From Liolophura sinensis (taxonomy: Eukaryota > Mollusca > Polyplacophora > Chitonida > Chitonidae): 64,000 bases of DNA. The DNA lies in NCBI RefSeq assembly GCF_032854445.1, contig NC_088300.1, positions 6,944,001 to 7,008,000 on the forward strand, written 5' to 3'. Shown here in pieces: positions 40,101-46,015 of the stretch. The translations under genes were made by a program, and so were the position numbers. The stretch's first letter is position 1, and each line of letters starts with the position of its first letter. Below the pieces are notes generated by a model. That model worked only from the letters and a program-made list of their open reading frames with translations. It searched no databases and was not told the DNA's origin.

Positions 40101-43100
40101 TTTGATCACCAGGCCCTTACGTATCAGTGTCCCCATGGAGGACCAGGCTGTGTATCTGCACCCAGGACAGATCACTTACCTGGCAGGACTGCTCTCTTTG
40201 ATCACCAGGCCCTTACGTATCAGTGTGCCCATGGAGGACCAGGCTGTGTATCTGCACCCAGGACAGATCACTTACCTGGCAGGACTGCTCTCTTTGATCA
40301 CCAGGCCCTTACATATTAGTGTGCCCATGGAGGACCAGGCTGTGTATCTGCACCCAGGACAGATCACTTACCTGGCAGGACTGCTCTCTTTGATCACCAG
40401 GCCCTTACGTATCAGTGTGCCCATGGAGGACCAGGCTGTGTATCTGCACCCAGGGTCAGGCTGCAACAGTCAACGTACTTATACAATTCGTATTGGTGTT
40501 TGAGTGCAGCATAAAAAAATTTCATTATATGACCATTTGAGACGTGCAGAAATATTTAGGAATTATTCCTTTTCCATGTCGCTTGTGTTTCCATACCTGC
40601 ATGTAGTACGTGAAACTGTAAAACTTGTTCAATGACATTCTTTTTTTTTCTTTCATAAACAATTGGTGGTCAAAGTAAGTCTAATCAGGATTTAGAGCAG
40701 GAAAGTTATACCCTACAAGCTAAGCCTACCACACAGCATGAAGGTGTACATGTACTTTCATTTTGAAGCTTGCCTGACATAGGAAAGGTTATGAAGAGGG
40801 ATATGAAAATGACTCACCACTGTGAAGGATTTGTCTGCTAGATGCTGAGCTTCTCTGGTTAAGTCAGCCCTGGTCATATAACCCCTCCCATTACCTCTCT
40901 GTATAAAAACAAATTTGCTTGATTCATTCCCTTAATCTCCACCAATATGAACAGCTCACTATTCACATTACACTGAAGACTAAAGTACACACAAATATCT
41001 TTACCTTTACACACCTTTGTACACCTTTGTACACCTTTATGTACATGTACACCAACTGAATTATTGGTTGATTGACTGAGCCAATAAGTCAGGCAGTGAC
41101 ATTTCCCCCTTCCAGAAATACTATCTTCCTGTCTTCTATCATTACTACTACAACAGGCAGATTTTTTCTTTCTTCTAAAGATTGCTAAGCTTTAATATTC
41201 AAAATTAAAGAGAAATCTGTCTCTATCAAAATCAATTCATGGATTTCGCATATTTTTGTCAACCTTGTGTGGTGGGCTAGCTATTACCTGATAGCTGCTG
41301 TAGAGGGTAAGCAGAATGGCATAAGGCCCAGACCTATAGGCAGGGATATACTCTCCACTCGACTGTCTCTGCAACACAACATCATCTAATTTAAATACTT
41401 AAAAATATCTGAAGATATAGATGCACTCCTGAGTATTACAGACTTGCAAAAGGCTGTCAGGTTTGCACAAAGGCTGCCTGGTTTGCACAGAGGCTGTCTG
41501 GTTGGTACACAAGCTGTCTGGTTTGTACACATGCTGTCTGGTTTGTACAGAGGCTGCCTGGTTTGTACAGATGCTGTCTGGTTTGTGCAGAGGCTGCCTG
41601 GTTTGTACAGAGGCTGTCTGGTTTGTACACATGCTGTCTGGTTTGTACAGAGGCTGTCTGGTTTGTACAAAAGCTGCCTGGTTTGCACAAAAGCTGTTTG
41701 GTTTGTGCAGATGCTGCCTGGTTTGTACAGAGGCTGCCTGGTTTGTACAGAGGCTGCCTGGTTTGTGCAGAGGCTGCCTGGTTGGAACAGAGGCTGCCTG
41801 GTTTGTACAGAGGCTGCCTGGTTTGTACAGAGGCTGCCTGGTTTGTACAGAGGCTGTCTGGTTTGTGCAGAGGCTGCCTGGTTTGTACAGAGGCTGCCTG
41901 GTTTGTACAGAGGCTGTCTGGTTTGTACAGTGGCTGCCTGGTTTGTACAGAGGCTGTCTGGTTTGTACAGAGGCTGTCTTTTAGGGCTGAATGATTTCTC
42001 TCTTCCACCAATATGATACTTCGTGTCTACATGGTGTCAGAAGTTTCATGAACCAGACTATCATACTACATGTAAATATCACCAAAATCCAGATTTAATA
42101 CCCTAAAAAGAACCTTAGAAACTGTAATAAAATCATACATAAAACAATCCACTTATAAGAGCAAAACAATATATACATACCTGTGACCTTGGCTGCAAAG
42201 GGCTGGGGTCCTCATCACTGTCACTGAGGCTGTGAATATTTAAAGACGTGGGTGCAGCTTGAATGACAGAGGCAGGGCAAGGTGATCCGGTAACATCTCG
42301 CGTAGGGACACACTTGGCAGGTTTGTGTGGGGGTGGGGCGATGTCATCTACATCTCCTGGAGAACACAAACGTTTACACTGAAGACTTATGGCATGGGGC
42401 ATTCTTCTAGTTAAAGAAAGAAAACACTGGATTTTCTTATTTATTAGTTTATTTCATTATTTCTTTTTTATGCTGTACTAAAAGAGGGTCACCATACATG
42501 TAGTGACAATTTGATTCTGACAGGCTGGCAACCTGGCACATGTGAAAACAGTATTAAACTCTTTTCTCAGTAGTAATGTAATCAGGTTATGATATGTGAA
42601 AGTAGTTCTATGATGTTACTAGTATACTACTTGGTCAGGAAGAATGTACTGACAAAATACTGTTTGTCCTTCCCACAGTTTCATGGAAGGATGGTTTGTC
42701 TCTGAACAACAGTGTGGTCTGTGTAAATTCTCATCTCTGACACTCCCCCTTCCTACAGTGGAATCATAATAGAACCTGGCAGCCCAGAAACCAAACAGAT
42801 ACAGAGCTGCCACTGGGCCCAAACAGTCAGACTTAGGAACTACCCTGACCTCAACCAGATGAGGAAACAAGCATGCACAGGGGGTCAAAACTTCTGATGA
42901 CCCATGGATTTCAAAAAAGCCGTACACATTCCGCTGACTGAATTGCTACATCAAAATACACTGAAACAGGTGCACTTCACAGCATGTTAAAGAATCTGTC
43001 TCATACTGATATGTTTTTGTTTCTTAAAGTCTAAATTCAAATACTCTTTTATTCAACAGGATATCAGCACTTTTCAAGGAAAGAATAGCCCGATGCCATA

Positions 43101-45387
43101 AATACCTACCATGCTCAGAAATGTGCTTGGCCAGTCTTGCATCAAGCATCTTACAAATCTTGTCACCTTTATTAAAAAATTGAACAGAAACGTAAATATA
43201 TCTTGTCAAGGATGGGACAAGAATCACAGTTATACGAGAAAAGTATTCTTTGAAGACTTAAACCCTACAGTTAAGTTTTTAAGTGAGGAACTACACATAC
43301 ATTATAACATTACCTAATACATTAAAAACTGTTTAACAAACTGATTATTTTAGGCATCTACACTGTTAAGTAGAAAAATGAATAGAAAGCAAGTCAACAT
43401 CAGATAAGCAAAACCATGTCACCATCAAACCTAAAAACAACGTTGTTCTTTACCCATGTATTGGTCACCTTTCCAGGTGACAACAACTGTGGAATTTACA
43501 TGTACTTGCTTTTCACTAATACCTTACTTTGGTTTGTTGTAATGCAGTGAGTTTTTCTGCGAACAAATATTTACACAAAGAACTTACCAAAATTCTCCAA
43601 AACCTTGCATTCTTTACCAGATGTAAACACCAGAGGGTATTTCTTCAGACTTGCTAGTGCCTGTGGAACATCCACACAGTAACAAAATTATGTCAAACAA
43701 GTTACATGTTACCGTATTGAGCAAAATTTCAAGCATAAAGTTATTATTTTGGTAAGGCTTAAGGGTAGAGGAAACCTGGCAAAGCTAAGGCTGAAATGTT
43801 GGAGTTGTCCAAATTGGGATGCAGCAGTGAATGCTGCTGTTGTCACAGGCCTCCGGTTTTTTTGAATGTTGTCAATCAAAAGTACTAAGCAGCCAATCCA
43901 AAAACTAGCAATTTTGTTTGTAAAGTCACTTCACCCATCATACCAGTACATGTATTGTAATATTTTGTCTGTAAAGTCACATCACCCATCATACCAGGTA
44001 CATGTATTGTAATATTTTGTCTGTAAAGTCACTTCACCCATCATACCAGTACATGTATTGTAATATTTTGTCTGTAAAGTCACTTCACCCATCATACCAG
44101 TACATGTATTGTAATATTTTGTTAGTAGTCACTTCACCCATCATACCAGTACATGTATTGTAATATTTTGTTTGTAAAGTCACTTCACCCATCATACCAG
44201 TACATGTATTGTAATATTTTGTTTGTAGTCACTTCACCCATCATACCAGTACATGTATTGTAATATTTTGTTTGTAAAGTCACTTCACCCATCATACCAG
44301 TACATGTATTGTAATATTTTGTTTGTAAAGTCACTTCACCCATCATACCAGTACATGTATTGTAATATTTTGTTAGTAGTCACTTCACCCATCATACCAG
44401 TACATGTATTGTAATATTTTGTCTGTAAAGTCACTTCACCCATCAAACCAGTACATGTATTGTACTATTTTGATTTCATATTTGTCACTGGTGTTTAACT
44501 TTATCCTAGATGTGTTTCACTACTATGGCAGCATTCAGGTTTGATGGTTGAGGAATCCAGACACAGTTAGATGAAACCACTGCACAGTGCCAGATACCTG
44601 ACAACACTCTAAGACACTGGGCTGCATCTGACCCAACTAGATGCTGGACTTGTACAAGCAACCTTATTGGTCAAGGGCTGGTGATTGGAACTGAGGCCCT
44701 GCTTAGCTAAACAAAGTCATGTATTATCTTGAATAGAAAGTATTTGTTCTACAGTCATTTATGACAAAAGGTTAATAGCCTCTTTTATAATGTCCATTAA
44801 CACAGGTAACAATATTATTTTAGATCAATAGTTTGTACAAATACAAACATGTTACAGTGCTGCCTCACCGGAATGCCATGCCAAGACAACCATACATGGC
44901 ATCCTACAGTCACAGCATATGGGCACTGTGCCGACCAGCATGTGCTCTATTACCTTATGCTGTGTGTCAGGACAGGGAAGTACCCATAGTCCCAAGTTTA
45001 AAGTTAAACAGTTGATATGACCTACTCGGGGTTGAACCCATGTCTCTTAGTCAAAAGGACTGTCCTCTTCCTGTTGGAGGCAACAGAGGAGATATGTACC
45101 ATACATATCACTGATGTACGTACATCTGTACCAGGATTGGCTATTTCAATAATACAGCCATACAGCAACAAAGTGCTGGATGTGCTAGTGTTTTATCTGA
45201 TGATCATGGTGCTGTGAAATAAACAGAAATTTTCTTTCCTCACACATACTTTTCTGTAACAATACTGGCTCTTCATTCCCTTCTCAGCAGCTTCATCTCT
45301 CCACTCTGTCAGCCACTGGACAAACAGCGGATTAGGGCACAAATTCTTCTTCTTTTTTCTTTTTCCCTTTAAGCCCTTTATATCCAT
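19122..45387 (-). CDS. MUS81: MUS81 structure-specific endonuclease subunit, 20 coding exons
   Basis: MUS81 pairs with EME1/EME2 in the nucleus and cleaves 3'-flap, replication-fork and Holliday-type DNA structures (family knowledge). Twenty exons with GT/AG splice sites and consistent phases give about 779 aa against about 551 in human. Order of domains: N-terminal helix-hairpin-helix ([16 protein letters not shown], exons 1-3), Ser/Pro linker (exon 4), winged-helix-like region (exons 5-8), a long poorly conserved linker (exons 9-12), the XPF/MUS81 nuclease core (exons 12-16: [20 protein letters not shown] fitting ERKxxxD near residues 562-568), and the C-terminal HhH pair (exons 17-20) ending [15 protein letters not shown]. 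The catalytic residues are present, so it looks functional. Only the 5' edge of exon 11 is unresolved. At least five introns begin with tandem arrays copied from the preceding exon-donor junction. A 5'UTR intron is likely, because an acceptor lies at about 45403. Confidence 0.95.
19642..19725 (-). CDS. MUS81: MUS81 coding exon 19
   Basis: It encodes [20 protein letters not shown] and IKTGKAG, the linker between the two C-terminal HhH motifs. Splice sites are ttttcag|T and GGGAG|gtaagc. It is 3.8 kb from exon 18 because of two arrays. Confidence 0.95.
19925..21745 (-). repeat. 56-bp minisatellite in MUS81 intron 18, about 32 copies
   Basis: The plus-strand core is AAGTTTGGTGGTTATCTTGT followed by GATCATGCAGTACAT. 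Copies are very homogeneous. At 21745-21800 intermediate units grade into the neighbouring 52-bp array, so the two share ancestry. Confidence 0.93.
21746..23548 (-). repeat. 51/52-bp minisatellite copied from the MUS81 exon 18 end and donor, about 34 copies
   Basis: Each unit contains GTGGGTTACCTGGAGGGTGT then GGGGTACA, which on the minus strand is exon 18 TGTACCCCACACCCTCCAG followed by donor gtaaccc. The array begins inside the coding exon itself. Confidence 0.95.
23529..23632 (-). CDS. MUS81: MUS81 coding exon 18
   Basis: It encodes the first HhH motif: [20 protein letters not shown], then YPTPS. Splice sites are ttcag|AAT and TCCAG|gtaacc. The TACCCCACACCCTCCAG|gtaaccc junction is reiterated about 34 times in the following intron. 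Confidence 0.96.
23968..24093 (-). CDS. MUS81: MUS81 coding exon 17
   Basis: Forty-two codons ending [15 protein letters not shown], matching the TFSDFNAGAIKNK segment before the C-terminal HhH domain. Splice sites are gacag|GAC and AAG|gtaata. Confidence 0.94.
24327..24490 (-). mobile_element. SINE with complete tRNA-like head
   Basis: Minus strand from 24490: GGGGCCTCCGTGGCTCAGTC (A box) and GTGAGTTCAAGTCC (B box), then the SINE body. It is truncated on the tail side. The pol III boxes look intact, but the long insert between them rules out a normal tRNA gene. It lies in MUS81 intron 16. Confidence 0.85.
25057..25330 (+). pseudogene. THAP-type zinc-finger relic
   Basis: The frame from ATG 25057 reads [12 protein letters not shown] (C-x4-C), FHAFP, KWIIAM and KHSVML, the expected order of a THAP domain. 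It has two in-frame TGA codons. After a frameshift it resumes as [17 protein letters not shown], giving the C-x2-H pair and the HFEE signature. It lies inside MUS81 intron 16, antisense to the gene, and cannot encode a protein. THAP domains occur in host regulators and P-element-like transposases; the source is undetermined. Confidence 0.75.
25785..26845 (-). repeat. 56-bp minisatellite copied from the MUS81 exon 16 end and donor, about 19 copies
   Basis: The plus-strand unit ACTAACCTGATAATGTGACT continues GAAGGTAGCGCGTCATTAGG; on the minus strand it is the exon 16 end plus CAG|gttagt. The five or so units next to the exon match it almost exactly. Many distal units carry a shared variant (TTAAAGGTAGAACATCATCA). 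Confidence 0.95.
26791..26886 (-). CDS. MUS81: MUS81 coding exon 16
   Basis: Thirty-two codons: [20 protein letters not shown], then [12 protein letters not shown], the end of the nuclease domain. Splice sites are ttgtag|ATT and CAG|gttagt. Its last ~40 nt and donor are the template of the 56-bp array that follows. Confidence 0.95.
26988..27115 (-). mobile_element. Decayed SINE copy
   Basis: TTATCTGATTGGTGTTTAAT, followed by CAGTCA, TATGACAGCAGTCAG and GGAGGAAACTGG, with many substitutions. It abuts the 39-bp array. Confidence 0.7.
27116..27352. repeat. 39-bp minisatellite, 6 copies
   Basis: The unit contains CCTCTGGACATAATGCTGTA then GCCGAACAGACTAAGG. It lies in MUS81 intron 15 and starts at the edge of the SINE relic. 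It is not obviously related to an exon. Confidence 0.9.
27873..27989 (-). CDS. MUS81: MUS81 coding exon 15
   Basis: Thirty-nine codons: [20 protein letters not shown], then [18 protein letters not shown]. These are the strand and helix following the catalytic motif. Splice sites are tttcag|TTT and CAG|gtgtgt, phase 0 on both sides. Confidence 0.95.
28210..29105 (-). repeat. 37-bp minisatellite in MUS81 intron 14, about 24 copies
   Basis: The minus-strand unit GGATTCAGGGAGCAGAAGAT then TGTCAGTGTATTGTGG resembles exon 14 GATTCAAGGAGCAAAAG but has lost the donor GT. It is a diverged sister of the 36-bp array. Confidence 0.88.
29225..30100 (-). repeat. 36-bp minisatellite copied from the MUS81 exon 14 end and donor, about 23 copies
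   Basis: The minus-strand unit AGATTCAAGGAGCAAAAG|gttggtgggtttagtggg starts within exon 14. Most units near the exon keep the AAAAG|gttggt donor, and the 12-codon phase is open for several units. Confidence 0.95.
30080..30192 (-). CDS. MUS81: MUS81 coding exon 14 (ERKxxxD catalytic motif)
   Basis: It encodes [16 protein letters not shown] followed by [12 protein letters not shown], with the metal-binding ERKxxxD motif intact. Splice sites are ctgtag|GA and AAAAG|gttggt. The final GRFKEQK plus donor is the unit of the adjoining 36-bp array. Confidence 0.96.
30887..31008 (-). CDS. MUS81: MUS81 coding exon 13 (nuclease core)
   Basis: It encodes [20 protein letters not shown] and DFAWVARE, the VGDF part of the XPF/MUS81 nuclease motif. 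Splice sites are ggtcag|C and ATCAG|gtgaga. Confidence 0.95.
33641..33887 (-). CDS. MUS81: MUS81 coding exon 12 (start of nuclease domain)
   Basis: A variable Ser/Pro/Gly linker ends with [20 protein letters not shown], the first strand of the ERCC4-type nuclease (LLCVD; Asp expected in the active site). Splice sites are ctttcag|AA and AAAAC|gtaagt. Confidence 0.93.
34337..34452 (-). CDS. MUS81: MUS81 coding exon 11 (5' boundary uncertain)
   Basis: The 3' end is firm: FSKNT and donor ACACAG|gtaaca, phase 1 into exon 12. The reading frame is open to about 34505. Phase from exon 10 requires an acceptor leaving one nucleotide, which fits AG sites ending just above 34452 or 34449. Neither has a good pyrimidine tract, so a missed small exon upstream is possible. 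It contains EPSTVVP twice in tandem. Confidence 0.6.
34402..34443 (-). repeat. In-frame 21-bp coding duplication in MUS81 exon 11
   Basis: Two 21-bp units encode EPSTVVP twice. They differ by a single substitution near the unit edge. Confidence 0.9.
36213..36297 (-). CDS. MUS81: MUS81 coding exon 10
   Basis: It encodes [20 protein letters not shown] and KYKLDIS, flanked by attttag|AC and CGAG|gtaatt. It is phase-compatible with exon 9 (G+AC = Asp). It is part of a linker extension I do not find in human MUS81. Confidence 0.82.
36384..36560 (-). repeat. Short array (about 5 units of ~36 bp) from the MUS81 exon 9 end and donor
   Basis: Minus-strand ACTGTTAATG|gtaagtttcc is followed by units such as TTGTTAATAACAGGTTTCC and CTGTTAACACAATGTTTCC. 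Divergence is high and most copies have lost the donor. Confidence 0.75.
36547..36620 (-). CDS. MUS81: MUS81 coding exon 9
   Basis: It encodes [20 protein letters not shown] plus VTVN. The segment is absent from short vertebrate proteins but fits frame and splice sites gtttcag|G and AATG|gtaagt. Its exon-donor junction is repeated about five times just downstream. Confidence 0.85.
37684..37977 (-). CDS. MUS81: MUS81 coding exon 8
   Basis: It opens with [18 protein letters not shown], the end of the winged helix, and continues as a Ser/Pro-rich linker. The linker holds an in-frame imperfect internal duplication ([12 protein letters not shown], then [21 protein letters not shown]). Splice sites are tttcag|G and GACAG|gttagt. 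Confidence 0.93.
38206..40460 (-). repeat. 96-bp array of MUS81 exon 7 plus donor, 23 full copies and a partial
   Basis: Each minus-strand unit carries GTGCAGATACACAGCCTGG...AGTCCTGCCAG|gtaagtgatctgt: nearly all of exon 7, its donor and 13 nt of intron. Units occur at exact 96-bp spacing from the donor at 40366 down to 38254, with a partial at about 38206. I count 19 of 23 donors as perfect CAG|GTAAGT. At least two copies (near 39473 and 39857) have TGG changed to TAG. Confidence 0.96.
40372..40460 (-). CDS. MUS81: MUS81 coding exon 7 (first copy of a tandemly amplified exon)
   Basis: It encodes [20 protein letters not shown] and then LVIKESSPA(R), the winged-helix segment before YFLT. The acceptor gttgcag|CCTGACC is unique to this 5'-most copy, and the donor is a perfect CAG|GTAAGT. 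The same exon body recurs every 96 bp down to 38206. I chose this copy because only it has a normal acceptor and because reading past its donor meets TAA at once. Confidence 0.85.
40488..40545 (-). mobile_element. Decayed SINE fragment
   Basis: CGTATTGGTGTTTGAGTGCA, ATTTCATTATATGACC: a weak match to the SINE tail just upstream (in transcript) of exon 7. Confidence 0.45.
40818..40898 (-). CDS. MUS81: MUS81 coding exon 6
   Basis: Twenty-seven codons including [20 protein letters not shown], aligning to the FLTKEELLQRCAQKS segment of vertebrate MUS81. Splice sites are atacag|AGA and GTG|gtgagt. Confidence 0.93.
41288..41368 (-). CDS. MUS81: MUS81 coding exon 5
   Basis: Twenty-seven codons including [17 protein letters not shown], the conserved entry to the winged-helix region. 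Splice sites are gttgcag|AGA and CAG|gtaata. Confidence 0.94.
41450..41985. repeat. 20-bp minisatellite in MUS81 intron 4, about 27 copies
   Basis: The unit AGGCTGCCTGGTTTGTACAG is highly homogeneous. Its length of 20 bp leaves frames open on both strands. No clear relation to flanking exons was seen. Confidence 0.95.
42181..42356 (-). CDS. MUS81: MUS81 coding exon 4 (Ser/Pro linker)
   Basis: Fifty-eight codons of low-complexity linker rich in Pro, Ser and Asp, ending [15 protein letters not shown]. Splice sites ctccag|GA and CAG|gtatgt fit the phases of the flanking exons. Sequence conservation is weak, so assignment rests on frame and position. Confidence 0.85.
43110..43166 (-). CDS. MUS81: MUS81 coding exon 3
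   Basis: It encodes [15 protein letters not shown] plus ISEH, the end of the N-terminal HhH fold. Splice sites are aataaag|GT and CATG|gtaggt. Confidence 0.93.
43588..43660 (-). CDS. MUS81: MUS81 coding exon 2
   Basis: It encodes [19 protein letters not shown] and the following VLENF, the second half of the N-terminal HhH region. Splice sites are ccacag|GCA and TTTTG|gtaagt. Confidence 0.94.
43925..44475. repeat. 47-51-bp minisatellite in MUS81 intron 1, about 11 copies
   Basis: The unit contains CACTTCACCCATCATACCAG then TACATGTATTGTAATATTTT. Some units lack AAAG. It is not obviously exon-derived. Confidence 0.93.
44478..45100. repeat. Decayed interspersed repeats
   Basis: 44478-44700 resembles an old SINE copy (CACTGGTGTTTAACTTTATC, TTTCACTACTATGGCAGCAT). 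44850-45100 has a GGGTTGAACCCATGTCT box and looks like another dispersed repeat. Confidence 0.4.
45250..45387 (-). CDS. MUS81: MUS81 coding exon 1
   Basis: Forty-six codons from ATG: a Lys-rich start, then [20 protein letters not shown], nearly identical in pattern to vertebrate MUS81 N-termini. The donor is AAA|gtatgt. An acceptor (ttattag) 16-20 nt before the ATG suggests a non-coding upstream exon. Confidence 0.95.
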
Positions 45388-45427
45388 GATTCCTTGGGTC
45401 TAGCTAATAAAACAAAGAGTCATATAC

Positions 45428-45495
45428 TAAGGCTCATCACACAGTTAAAGGCTCAAGACCCAGTTAAAGGCTCATGACGCAGTTAATGGCTCTTG
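45428..45495. repeat. Short 24-bp tandem repeat, about 3 copies
   Basis: AAGGCTCATCACACAGTTAA and its variants recur immediately upstream of the MUS81 start exon. Confidence 0.7.
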
Positions 45496-45566
45496 TGCAT
45501 TCTATCATATTTCACCTAAAGACTGGTATGTAAACATGCCCTTGTTGAAGACATATTGGCTTTAAA

Positions 45567-46015
45567 GGAGAAGAAAACTTAAAACAATGGCACTATAGGG
45601 CTGAAAAGAGCACATTTATTCTATCTGGTGGTGCCTGTTGCATAAGTTTGCAATTTTTCCTCGCCATACAAGTAAAGTCTGAAAACGGCAAAGCTGGCAT
45701 AAATCACCGAGTTCACTGCGTCCCCCATCTTTACCACCCTGTAAGTGGAAAATGAACTGTACTGTTCGCTACCTTCTGGGAAGAAGAGCTCTACCGAAAA
45801 TGTACGAACTGTACTTCCACGGTTTCCGAGGACAATTCTCCTCCTAACACAGAAGATTTCAGGACTAGTTCTTAGGCAAAAATGGAGTCGCCCACAGCTG
45901 ATTTTGGGGCTGACTTCATTTATAATTTATCAACTTGAGGTACACATCAGAAGTTTTTTTATGGAAGGAAATGCATACTCTTTTCAATGGTATTTGTTTG
46001 ATATTTAAATTTTCT
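45567..46015 (+). repeat. Dispersed repeat, short copy
   Basis: Same family and orientation as 2742-3310, but lacking about 105 bp of the middle (between CTTTACCACCCTG and AAGTGGAAAATGAACTG). Confidence 0.85.

Noticed and set aside
38202-40319. 705-codon open frame on the plus strand with 32-residue repeats
   Set aside because: It is antisense to MUS81 exon 7 copies. The 96-bp unit is divisible by three and lacks a stop in this frame, so the frame stays open by repetition alone. An overlapping second frame is also long and open.
41444-42016. Long overlapping frames on both strands (Cys/Trp/Leu-rich repeats)
   Set aside because: The 20-bp unit cycles through all frames and has no stop in several. 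Open frames on both strands at once are the mark of a repeat artefact.
42619-42927. 102-codon minus-strand frame in MUS81 intron 3
   Set aside because: It lies between two well-supported exons, matches nothing I know and has no splice support. It is likely a chance frame in a dispersed repeat.
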